Below are positions 1 to 10,491 of a stretch of 64,000 nt of DNA, one piece after another. This DNA comes from Stropharia rugosoannulata. Taxonomy: Eukaryota; Basidiomycota; Agaricomycetes; Agaricales; Strophariaceae. Each line of letters begins with the position of its first letter. Within the stretch, counting starts at the first letter, position 1. A model generated the notes under the pieces. The model searched no databases and was not told where the DNA came from. It saw only the letters and a program-made list of their open reading frames with translations. The position numbers and the translations under genes are program-made. The stretch is from NCBI GenBank assembly GCA_028532985.1, contig JANCIK010000003.1, positions 1,746,001-1,810,000 on the forward strand. The letters run 5' to 3'.

Positions 1-1174
1 GCTCAGCACCGGAAAAGACACCAGCACCCACCATGTCCGTTTGCAGAACGCACAGAACGTGAATGCGCACCGCGGGCACTGCCGCAGTCTGCTCCAGCCC
101 GATTCCGCATCCACGTCAGCCTGCATCGGAACCGGCGTCTGGCATACAGCGACCGGACAGTGCACCACGGTAGGGTCTAGATAGCATTCGTAGATGGTCC
201 TGTACGCTGAGAGCAATGCATACCTCGTTCGATGTTCCGTTTCTCAATCAGCCATTTCCACCGTTGAAGCTCAGTGTCGGTCACCACCCGCGCCACCTCC
301 TCCTCGCTCGCCTCGGTCCCCTTCTTCACGCAGTTCGGATCCGGGCAGCCCACCCGGCTCACGTCGCCCTCTGCGATGCACAACCCCCAAAAGTCCTCCA
401 GGCACGCCCGGCAAAATATATGGCTGCACAGCAACTGCAGGCACTTGGAGCCCTTGAGCGTGGTCAGGCAGATGGAGCACGGGTACGTGCTCTGCGCAAA
501 CTGATTCGACTGCGATGACTTGTCGTACGCCGTCAGCAATGGCGCAATTATTCTCGGCGCCGCGTGCGGCAGTCTTCAAGAACCACACATTAAGATGCAT
601 GAATACACTCGACTTGAGTAAATGACGCACGAGATAGTGTCACCGTCGGATATACCCAGCTTGTGCAGAAACTCACCGGTCCTTATATACTCCACCCAGT
701 TGTACAGCGTCGCTTCTCCGTCCTGCCACATATCCAAGAGTGCGCGCTGGAGCGGTGCGGTGTCAGGAAGCCATACGTGGGTGGCTCTGATGGACGTAAG
801 TTCGGGCGGAGTGTGTAAAGGATACGATGGCGGCAGGACGACATGGATTAGTAAAGGAGGTAGAGTAGAAATTGATATGGTTAGTGGCACCCGTTCCTGC
901 GAAGCTTGGGCGCTCCAAGGAGAGTCTTCTGATATTGTTACACTTCTGGGACTTCCAAATTCAATTGGGATCTCAAGCTTGACTGAACCGTCGAGTGCTT
1001 GCGTAGAAACATATTCAGGATAAATCGACTAGTAGGATAAATGAGTCATGCATGAGACTATCAGTGCGTACGATAACATACCTCGAGCACGTCAAATTCT
1101 TCCTTTTGCATAGACCGACAGAGCTGTTCATCGTTTGATTCAGTGCTGGCGTCAGTGCTGGCTTCAATTGGCAT
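1..1174 (-). CDS. RWD + RBR (RING-between-RING) E3 ubiquitin ligase, RNF14/ITT1-like, 3' end cut by window edge
   Basis: Predicted E3 ligase that takes ubiquitin from an E2 and passes it through a RING2 cysteine. Four exons are visible. Exon 1 (1174 down to about 1083) joins exon 2 (from 1028) to give LESIYPEYVS, the start of an RWD domain. Exon 2 carries the rest of the RWD domain (PPSYPL...W...LYNWVEYI). After an intron near 633-550, exon 3 has RING1 (CSIC...CSHIFCRACLEDF...CPDPNC). A 47-nt intron then leads to KRNIERDPTVVHCP and the IBR cysteines (CPRCAFTFCAFCKRTW). RING2, with the catalytic cysteine, lies off the left end. The order RWD-RING1-IBR is that of RNF14 and yeast Itt1. The start ATG at 1174 is the first in frame. 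The family call is firm; the substrates are unknown. Confidence 0.88.
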
Positions 1175-1935
1175 ATGTGGTGGATAGAGGATGGTAATGT
1201 TGGTGGTTCAAGACGATGATCGGTGGAAATTACAAGTCACTTTGAATGATTTCTCTCCGCGTGCTAAAAATAGATAACAATCAAGGAGACTGCATCGCTT
1301 TGGTAATGCCAAATCATGCACGGTGACCTGACGGGCCCGTTAGGCGCTTGTTACTAGTTAAAACTTGTCAGATGCGGAGCGAGAATCTGGCAAACATATG
1401 TCATAGATCGGCGTGCTAATACCATGCGTGGTGCCTGAAACTGTTCATAAACGACAGCAGTCAAGGAACATGTACATACTCTGTTAGTAGCAGCTTTAAA
1501 AAATCTTCACAACTCCGAGCTGCTACAACCTCAGATGTTGTGGTAAGAATCATGATGTTAATATTCCTTTTTTACTGACAAGGAGTTGACGACGGGTGTA
1601 AAAGTGTCTACACTATAATTGACTGGAGGACTACCCCTGGTGCAATAAACGAGTTCATGCGTACTAGGCTAGTAGCATGACTGATTTTTTTTTAAAAAAA
1701 ATTGGAGCAATTTAATGAATTGCGCGTCATATATCTCAGTGCAGATGTCCACGAGCGTATCATACTGGGACAAGGGAGCGAAAAATAGCAAAGGTTGAAT
1801 TCAGGACAAGATGGTAAGTAGCAAAGCAAGGCCCGGCTCCGACTCGGCAAGCCGCGACGTAGGGTTAAGGTTCAGGAAAAAGTTGGCTATCAAAGCTACA
1901 CTCACTCCTTCAATACGACTGGCCGGCGCCTATCT
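1175..1935. other. Intergenic region, shared upstream DNA of two divergent genes
   Basis: This 760-bp gap separates the divergent starts of the RBR ligase gene and URB2. It has an A/T run near 1685-1700 and scattered stops in all frames. I see no ORF with protein-like composition, no tRNA and no clear TATA box. Confidence 0.5.
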
Positions 1936-4900
1936 ATGACTTCCCATGAACACACCGCCTCTTTCCGGTCATCCCAGGACTTTGTGCGGGCGTTAAAAAC
2001 GCCTTCGGACCCTCCAGTAGCAGGAGGACCGTCAAAAATCGAAATTGTACAGCATGCATGGGCCGATGCTAGTTTCTACATGCCTAGCAAGGCGGAGGTC
2101 ATCGTGGAGTGGATATTCACGAAACTGCTGAAAGAGAAGGGAAAAGAACTGTAGGTATGCGGCTTTGCGCTCCGGAATATATGCGGCTCATTCCTCCTGG
2201 AACAGCGCGCTGAATCCTATCTTTGATTCGCGATACTGGGAGCTCGCGGCGACGCTGAGCAGCTCGCAGGCGCATTTGGCCAGCCACGACGACGCGCGTG
2301 GGGCCAAGTCGTGGTTAACTGCGCTGTTGCACCGTACCCCCCTCGCACCGGTCGTGATCGCATTCCTTACTTCGTTCAAGGACGTCCCGGGAGATCACCA
2401 GGACGCTCTCGCCGCGGCGGTCAACTCGTGTTTGTCGGTAATCTGGCATACTGCTGTCCAAAAAATCACCACAGAGCAGCTGCAGGAGTGTTTCGGTGGG
2501 ATCCTAGGCGCGACTGTGGCTGGTGCAAGGAGTAATGGCGTTGTTAACATCGCCCGTATGGTGTCCGCGTCGTACCGCAACTCGTTAACGAACTCTTCGA
2601 ACAAAAAGAAGGTGCGATTTGTGTTGCTGTTAGTATGATGCTTCCGTCTCATTCGTATCCCCAGCTGCACCAATCGTTCTTGCAATCCCAACTGAGAAAC
2701 TGGCTGGCGGTCTTGTCCGTCTCCGCTGAATCTCTTGACCAAAACTTTAAATCCACCATCCTCGAAACCGGGATCGAGACGCTCTTCAACCTCGACGTCC
2801 TTCGTCAGACAAATGAATCAAGAACTGAAAACCCGTTGATTGAACGGCTGCAGGCCATATCGCAGAAGGAAAGGGCCCTCGTTTTGCAGCATATCCCAGA
2901 TCTGTTCGCCGCTTATGTGCAGGCGATAAAGAGGAATAGAGGGGCGCTGTTTAGTCAAGGCTCGCAGGCTCATGCTACTTCAAGCATGGAGGAGCTTCAC
3001 GCGAATGGAATGCTTTTCTTCATATCGCTTCTTGGACTACTAGGTGAATCGACCAGTGACAAGGCGGCCTGGACTGCCAGGTTGCTGCTCCTCAAGACAG
3101 TACACAAAGAAAACCTATTCGATGACAAACAGTCTGATTCGCACGTAGCCCTCAGCCGTGTTTTGGAGCTGATTCTGCTTGCATTGGGCGAAGGTTGGAA
3201 AGGTAACATCATTTCGCATCGTTTGTCAAGACATATGCGCTGACATAGTGTTAGAGCAAATGGTTGAATGCGCCGGGCTCGCTGTGCAGTGCCTTTCAAT
3301 CGTTGCTAATATAGACCATGACCTCGTTCTGCCTTGCGTACCCCGCATTCTTCCTTTGCTTCTCCAGGTATGTTCTACTCGCGGGATCAGAGAGCACTAT
3401 ACACTAATATTTACTCATTGCAGATTCCTGTAGCCTCTGAATCCTATTTCGAATTTCTCGAGATTCTTCTCAGTTACCATACCAAAACTCTAACAGTGTC
3501 CGATCTGGTGAAAAATCTTTTGGCCTCAGTTTGGGAATCACGGACATGTCCCGGTGACTCCTTAAAAGTCTACCAGATCTGTTTCTCCAGTCCCCTCATG
3601 AATACTACATATCTTCAGCATCTTGTCAAGGCGGTGCAAGTCTTTCTTACCGAGAGCCAGACTCTGCCTACTATTCAACTAGTGTTTGATTCGCTGAAGG
3701 ATACTTGGGAAAAGGTCTATTCACGCGCGCAGCAGAAAGACGACGGGGGAGGATCTAAGAAGAGACGGCGGACGTCTTCGGCCTTTGTGGAATCCTCAGT
3801 TGACTTGGATGACCTGGCTATAAACTATGCCCTTATTGCTCGACTATCTTCGGTGGTGCTCTCCTCGCTGCCAATGTCCTCTTTACCAGGACCCACACGC
3901 GAGGAAGTGAAGACGCTTGTATCGGAATTCAGAAGCCACTTCATTCACCATGCCCTATCAAAATGTGTCAAAATGGTTAAAAAGCGAGATGAAGTGGATT
4001 TGTGGTCTATTGAAATTGTGTCAGCGGCTTCCCTGCGTCTCTTGTATGCGCTGGACGTGTCCAGAAACTTGGCGCTGCCTCCCAAATATGACGCGAAGCT
4101 CTTCGGGAAAGCGCTGGACATCGTGGAGGATGATACTTTGCTGCCTGAACATACCCTCGAGTTGGTGCGTATAGTAGTTAGTTGCTCCATGTTTGACGAT
4201 TAACGGTTTGCATCTAGTTCCGTTTCCTTTTATACAATACCTCCCAAACAGACGAGGCCAGCCCAGAAGTTACGATCAATAGGCTCATTGAATATATCGA
4301 GCGACATTTTGCTCCCTCTGGTGTTGTCTGGTCTGGGGACGCCAATCACTTGACACGAAGTGAAGTTGGACGAGCGGAGGCGGCCCTAGCCATTATGCAT
4401 ATGGTAGTGGAGAGGTGGCTTCCAGAAATTGAGTAAGCACTCTTTCATGATCTCTGCGGTCGCCAGTTCTGATCTCGATGCAGTCGCCTTGCTACTCCCG
4501 AACAGCTGCAGCGCTTGCTGAAGACTATCATATCTATCAAATTGCCAGTTGGTCAGCCGAAGAAGGTAATGCAGCCTGAGCGGCTCCTGTTGGACATTTT
4601 GCATTCTGCGCAGTTCTTTGAATTTTTGAGGATTCACGGTGCGTTTGCTTCTCTCAATTGTCTCTGGTTGCTGTCTCAATGAAAGACGTTTTTTATGTAT
4701 AGCGGTGTTCCTCGAGCTCATCAGCAGTATGACTGCTCGTCTTGACCCTAGTGCTGCTAAACCCCCAAAAACGTCGTCTATGCTAGAAAAAGTCGCCATA
4801 TACCAACATCTGCTCCTCTTTCCGATGGAATACTTCACGTGGCCGGTTCTTAATGACCTGATCAACCGCGCGCTTTCCGCCGACGTGGCCTTAAGCCGGG

Positions 4901-6980
4901 CATCTAGCAAGAAAGAAGGCATAACAGAGGCGCTGATTGTCCTTCGAATATTTGTACAGCGCGCATATGTGTATTGTGCTTCGATTGGTCAGGACTGGGT
5001 AAGTGTTGCATCTGTGTGACTAGTTGAGGCTTTCTAATCTGTTTGCTTCACAGAATAAAGATACTGCGGAGTTCCTGACTGCGCTGCTAAATGAATCACC
5101 TGTTGTTGATCAAGAGCTTAAGGAGGACTACATAAAGGCTAGTTTGGACCTGGTGGAGGTATACTTCTCGTATGTCTGCTCGTTTTAGGCGAAGCTCCGT
5201 AAACTTATCTGTCTGATTTTAGGCAGCTACTTAAGTTGTCGAAGAAGCATGGAACAGAACCCGTGGTACAAGTGTTGCAGACATTTGCGGGCCGTGCGTC
5301 TAGTTCCCAAGAAATGGCGTCAAACAGCTTCATTAGGCTTGTTGATCTTCTCGTGAAAGACTTCCCTAAAAGCAGGTTCGTTGCTTGTATTTCCCAACCC
5401 TGCGTGTCGCTCATGTGTCTTATATCATAGCCTTCCCGAGGAGGTCGTCACGGCAGTGCGCAAGCTGTATAATGGCATGTCTTCGACCCTACTTTCCGTT
5501 TCCCGAGTCGTTTCTGTTGCGGAGATGGAGTTGACGCAGGCGAACATCCAAACGTATTGCACTTGCGTTTCCGGGTGGTACAGCATGCTCTGCCTCCACA
5601 ATTGGCTGGAGATCGCGGGAGAGTCGAGCGTTCCTTTGCTTGGACAAAAGCTGGTTTCGAGGCTTATGCTCTCGGCGTCGGGTGGTGTTTTGTCTGGCAG
5701 TGAAACGGATGAAGCTGGAGTAATGACATTCGCAGTCGTTCTGAAGGAGTTGGATTTACAGCCCGCTTCTGAACATGGAGCTCACCTTGATCTGGTCGTC
5801 GCGGTGTATATTGCGCTCTCGGGGACCTTGAGTGCGACGAGTATGTTTATCTCATAATATATCGCGGAAAAATACTGACCCTCATCCAGGTCTTAGTAGA
5901 ATGGACGCTCTTCTAGCAAAAGAGTGCAGGAAACTGCCGTTAGAAGATTATACGCACTTGCTGGCTCTTGTCTCTGGGTCTCTAGCTGATGTGGTGCATA
6001 TGCATCCTGATCGTCTTTTATACATGGTGCACCTTGCTGCACTGTTGCTGCAAGAACATCCTTCGCGTAAGTGGTGATGCGTTGGCTCGCCGTTTGATTA
6101 CTGAAATTGTGCTTCCGTAGATTCGCTTGTGCATATTCAGAAATTCGCATCGAGTTGCATTAATACTTTCACTGAGCACAGTGTTTTCGTGGATGGACCA
6201 GTGCTGTTACGCGTTCAGGTGCTGGACATGATTATGCGGTATTGTACAGATCAGGTACGTGATTTACATTAGCTACGCGTTCAACGGTTTACCGGACGTC
6301 GTTACCAGCAAATGGCCTTGCGCTCACAAGACACTGCCGGGGTATTCCTCCTGCTCTCCAAACGCCTCGCTCCTTCTCAGGTGCACGATCCAGTAACCGA
6401 GTCTGGCATCTTCCATAAAATAATAGGCATCCTCAGCGCGCTTGTACGGCAGCGGCGGGACCTCGTCACGCACGCTCTACCGCACTTGGGACTCTTGCTG
6501 CGCGAGCTGTTGCTCTGTATGCGGGCATGTCGTCCGAACCTCGGCGCGCGGCAGACGGCGATCGTGATGAACACGCAGCCGCGCTGGTTGAGTGCGTCAC
6601 AGGCGCTCGGAGTGGTGGAGGCGCGGGCACTAGCGCGCGTGCTGGAGAGCCTAACGGCGAAGACGGTCGTGCGCGTACTTGCAGGCCAGGCGCAAGCGGA
6701 GGGGCGCGCCCCCCCAAAGGCAGAGTCGCTCTCTAAGCCATTCGCGAAGCATGCTGTGTATGTGCTGAAGGCGTATGTGGAGGCGATGTGCGCGCCGCTG
6801 GTGGTGCTGTCGCTGGAGGTCCGACGGGAGCTGCTGCCCGGCCTGTTTGCGCTCTGCGGGATGGTGAGCGAGCACAGCCGCGACGCGCTGATGGTGAGTG
6901 CGCTGGACGGCGATGGGCGGACGGCGCTGAAGGCGCTGTGGAAAGAGTACGACAAGCAGCGATATGTTGGCCGGGGATAG
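1936..6980 (+). CDS. URB2: Nucleolar pre-ribosomal-associated protein Urb2/Npa2
   Basis: Large helical-repeat nucleolar protein that acts with Urb1 in early 60S pre-ribosome assembly. The C-terminal Urb2/Npa2 domain (about 6720-6970) is the anchor: FAKHAVYVLKAYVEA, LLPGLFALCGMVSEHSRDAL and the end KALWKEYDKQRYVGRG. The N-terminus (SKAEVIVEWIFTKLLKEKG, then ALNPIFDSRYWELAATL after a 55-nt intron at 2151-2205) also fits the family. Frame-consistent early exons are 1936-2150, 2206-2611, 2665-3202, 3249-3367, 3424-4168 and one from 4252. Several more small exons follow up to the last large exon, which begins near 6309. The middle exon borders are less certain. The stop lies only 76 bp before the next start on the same strand, so the intervening promoter must be very compact. 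Confidence 0.85.
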
Positions 6981-7056
6981 TAGATTATCATGTGACGTCA
7001 TTAGAGTAGGTTAGACAGCGCGGGGACAGACTAACACTTGCCACCACCTTCCGAGC

Positions 7057-8251
7057 ATGCTGCGGGTATTGAGTAGAACTGTCGCGACGCAGCGACGCAC
7101 GCTGGCGACCGTCTCATCCTCCATCGTTGCTCAACCACCCCACCCACCCCCGCCACCTGAGCCGGGCGAGGATATATTTGACGTGCCGCCGCTGCTGGAT
7201 GCACGGGTGCTGCAAGCTGCTGCTAAGCCTCATAGCACTTCTATCGGAGACATCGTAAAGCAGTACTTGAGTTCTGCTGGCGCTGTGATTGAGAAAACCC
7301 TGCCGTACGAGCCAATGCCATCTGAGGAGCGCCGTCCTCACATCGGAGATCCTGCTGCGAGCTGCAAGGACGTGATCACGGTTGCGCACTGCGCGAGAGA
7401 CGGCTTGCAGCACAAGGTGACGCTCGCTTCTGGGTTTGCGCTTAATGTGAAGGAGACCGGGGAGGAAGGCCAGGAGGAGACGCTGATCGTGACATGTGCG
7501 CATGCGCTGGAGGAGGTGAGTGTCGGCTGGTCGAGCCCCGCGAGGTCGTAATCCTGACCTGCGGCGCAGATCCGCAACTGGCCGCTGATGCTGTCGGCGA
7601 CCACGAACCCGCGCACGAGGCGCTCGTCAGGCACGTTTGTAATTGCGGGCACGGGCGAGGGTCTGAAGGTGTACCCCGTGTCGCGCGTCGTGTCTGCGTT
7701 GCCGCAGTCGGACGTGCTGCTCCTGGCGTGCGCGCTCCCTCCAGGGACGGTACATGCACTGCCGATGTCGCCGTACCCCGCGCGCAGGGGGACGGCAATC
7801 CGCGCGCACTTTGTGGCGCACGACAAGCCGGCGGAGAGCGGGTGGAACATGTGGATTGGGGATACGTGGGGCCGGTGGGAGGTGGGCAAGGTGCTGGGCT
7901 ACCGCGACTTTGCGGGACGCGAAAGCGAGGTGCGTGGGCTGACTTGCTGTACGCGCCGTTGTTGACTTTGGTGGAAGCCCGGGACGTACGACGCGCTGTC
8001 GCATCTGCTGTTCATGCCACTGCCGACGGCTGGATCGAGTGGGGGCCCGATTGTGGACACGGAGACGGGGGCGGTGGTGGGCGTCATGCTCGGGACGCGT
8101 CTAGACAACCGGGTGGAGGGCGTGCGCGGCTGGGGAGTGCCCTCCGAGACCATCTTCGAGGTGAGCGGGCGTGCTGTTACACAAGCGGGCGCTAATTTTA
8201 ATATTAATTCCGCAGATGTTCAGCCTGCCGGGGTTAGCAGGCAAGAATTAG
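7057..8251 (+). CDS. Trypsin-like serine protease, probably mitochondrial
   Basis: Four exons (7057-7515, 7570-7929, 7978-8160, 8216-8251) give a 345-aa protein. The N-terminus MLRVLSRTVATQRRTLATVS is rich in Arg/Ser/Thr and lacks acidic residues, as expected of a mitochondrial presequence. The catalytic triad of a chymotrypsin-fold protease is visible: His in TCAHALEE (end of exon 1), Asp in LPQSDVLLLAC (exon 2) and Ser in AGSSGGPIVDTETG (exon 3). No PDZ domain follows, so it is not a full HtrA. The last exon encodes only MFSLPGLAGKN. Basidiomycetes commonly carry such single-domain proteases. The substrate is unknown. The third intron (8161-8215) has a normal GTGAGC donor. Confidence 0.8.
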
Positions 8252-8402
8252 ATATTTAAAATATAGTTTAATTTGCAGTGAAATTATTTTTCTCAAATTT
8301 GTAAATGCCGCGCGGTGTTCGGGGTCCCCGAGGCTTTTTGGAGCCAATCGCATTATTCCGTGACGCTCAAAAGCCTCATCACATCAATCCCGCAGTCACA
8401 GC

Positions 8403-8410
8403 TATATAAA
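8403..8410 (+). promoter_or_regulatory. Strong TATA box with no assigned gene
   Basis: TATATAAA stands alone upstream of a pyrimidine-rich stretch beginning about 25-40 bp downstream. This is a typical fungal core promoter layout. The nearest ATG (8461) opens a 39-codon reading frame ending at 8580. No conserved protein is recognised downstream. Confidence 0.5.
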
Positions 8411-9849
8411 CCTGCACTCAGCCAAGGCTGACTACTCCCTGTCTTTCTTTCCGCCCCCCAATGCCCCCTCCCCTGCCTTGCCTTGCTCTTGCCTCCGATC
8501 CCTTTTCTGCCGCTACGCTCCTTCATCCCGACTTCCCGGTGCCAATTCCCGGCTCTATTTGTGGTATTGGGTTGAGCTAAACTTCGACGGATGATATTCT
8601 TTTGGACTTGACTTGTGGGCGTCGGTGTGTCACTTGATTTTCTCCCCTCCCTTTCCCTCTATATTTCCGAAGTGTCTTTTACTTCACGATCATCTGGTCG
8701 GCCAATCACACTCTCCTATTTTGGAGCATCCCTGATATGTCATCCCTCTGGTGTGCCTTCAATTAACTGTGTCCTCTTCATCCGACCTCGTCTCATCACC
8801 GCTACCCTCCTGGTCTCACGTGCGCTCCATCGGATGGTCCTCGCCCGACTCTCGTCATCACCGCCTGGTCATCGCAGCCGGAAATTTGCACGTATCCCCA
8901 TCAATGTTATCTCGCACCTTGGCCATCACGCGGCGCCTCGCTATCCATTGTCCTGCCTCCTCGTTGGGGATCGAGGTCCCGAGTCACATTCATGGCTCGG
9001 GAACCTTGGCGCTGGCTCGGGAACTGTTCTGTTGGAATATTCTGATCGCAGGCCTGTGTGGTATGGAAGGAATGGCTGGTCTGGGCATCGGGTCAGCGCG
9101 TAGCTTCGCACTTCGTGGATTCTCTGGGAGACTTGACTCGGTGTATGCTATTCTGGTGGCTTGCGATTCGCAGGGCCTGTTAGGCGTGATTTTTGCCGTT
9201 TTCTTAATGGTATGGCGTGCTTTTCGTCTTCTTTGTGCTTAGAATCCTCGCAATGTGCTAGTCATGCTAGAGATAGTTCAAATATTCTCAACTTGTATAG
9301 ATTGTTTTATGGTGCAATTATAAATTGAATTAGGCTGACAACTAGTGTTTTTGATGCCCTGCACAACTGTTGGACGTTTGGATGGAGCGACTTCTTGGCT
9401 CCCTTTTGCAAGCTCTATGGACTACGATCATGCCTAGATTCCTTCATGCCCAATTTACCAGGCTCTTCGTCCCAGTCGTGGAAACATGACATGCTAAACG
9501 GCTTCGTCAATATGATGTTCAGTTACACTCAAAGAATACCGGCAAGATGTGGGCATTTTCTCTAACCATCTCAACACTTCCACCGGAAGTCATCAGCCGC
9601 CAGTGAGATATTCCTGGCTCATTTATACTAATCCACGTACTACATACATGTCATACACCCCTTGATAATCACATACTAGCCTCCTTAGGAATACTGCAGA
9701 GAGCTTGAATATCATTCACAATTTTTTTTTACTACGAAGAATAAAGAAGTCCAAAGTCTGATCCATTTGCTGAATTCAAAGCCACATTAACTAATGCGGG
9801 ATCAAGTATTCAGCAAAGAGAAAGACCTCGTAAAGAGGAATCCCCCGAC
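8411..9849 (+). other. Possible noncoding or unknown transcript downstream of an orphan TATA box
   Basis: About 1.4 kb with a CT-rich leader (8440-8830). It holds overlapping ORFs of 162 and 163 codons in two frames (8615-9103, 8751-9242) that look like low-complexity chance ORFs. They are rich in Ser/Arg/Leu and show no motif. Further on (9240-9850) the DNA becomes AT-rich and has no ORF. It could be a long noncoding RNA, a very long 5' UTR with an intron, or a small-ORF mRNA. I cannot choose between these from sequence. Confidence 0.3.
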
Positions 9850-10031
9850 AACACAAGCCAGGGGTGCAGCGGCAAGGTCATCGCGTCCGAGGGGTGCAAG
9901 CAGAGCCCAAGGAACTGGGGCGGCAAAAATAAGATAACCAGAAATGGAGGCGGTGCCTCCATAATAGTGGTTAAACTATTAAGAACAGATACTACACTTG
10001 ATCTAAGCCAAAAGGCCAGAGTGGTAAAGAT
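9850..10031 (-). ncRNA. U2 spliceosomal snRNA
   Basis: On the minus strand the sequence reads GGCCTTTTGGCTTAGATCAA followed by GTGTAGTATCTGTTCTTA. This is the near-invariant U2 5' domain, including the GUAGUA element that pairs with intron branch sites. It is followed by stem-loop IIb (GGAGGC-ACC-GCCTCC), an Sm-type site (ATTTTTG near 9927-9935) and a stem (CCCA...TGGG). A 3' stem-loop IV-like segment matches the usual GACGC...GACCT...CCUGG pattern. The 5' end is placed at AATCTTTACC, about 28 bp after a TATA box. The 3' end is approximate (within about 10 nt). As the branch-site-recognising snRNA it serves the many introns seen in this window. Confidence 0.95.
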
Positions 10032-10052
10032 TCAAGTTTGTCGAAGGTGTGC

Positions 10053-10059
10053 TTTTATA
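10053..10059 (-). promoter_or_regulatory. TATA box of the U2 snRNA gene
   Basis: TATAAAA on the minus strand sits about 28 bp upstream of the predicted U2 5' end. This spacing fits RNA polymerase II initiation at fungal snRNA genes. No separate proximal element was recognised. Confidence 0.75.
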
Positions 10060-10444
10060 GTCTCGGTCTGCGCACGGACCAGACACGCCCCCGTGGAAAT
10101 TTGCAGGTCACGCGCATGAGCTGACGCGCACGAGTCCGCGCGTCTCCCCTCCAATGATCTCAACGCCAGTTTAAAGAAAGAGAAAAAGAGATTATAATTC
10201 AGACCGCTCTAAACTAGCCAATACATGAGGAAGCGTCTATACATGGGAAATGCCGGGTACACAAATCTACGGATATCAAAGAAACCATGATAGAAATAAG
10301 AATAAAAATAAAAATAGAGACAGGCGCATACATAGGTATAGAAAACGACCTGACCCAAAGCTGAGATGTGGTATGATGAAGGCCGAGGTATTAATGGGGC
10401 CGCAGAGTACATAGTATGAGAGATAATAAAACCGCATAGACCCA

Positions 10445-10461
10445 GAGAGAGAGAGAGAGAA
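10445..10461. repeat. Short (GA)n microsatellite
   Basis: A run of about eight GA dinucleotides lies 30 bp beyond the stop of the neighbouring minus-strand gene, in its 3' region. It is probably neutral. Confidence 0.8.
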
Positions 10462-10491
10462 AATACAAAAAGAAAAATGGCCAGAGGCACT

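Noticed and set aside
7494..8195. 233-codon ORF overlapping the serine protease
   Set aside because: Shadow frame of GC-rich coding DNA (Gly/Arg/Ala-rich). The catalytic motifs lie in the annotated frame.
8615..9242. Two overlapping ORFs of 162 and 163 codons
   Set aside because: They overlap in different frames, both are low complexity, and neither has a family motif or clear splice partners.
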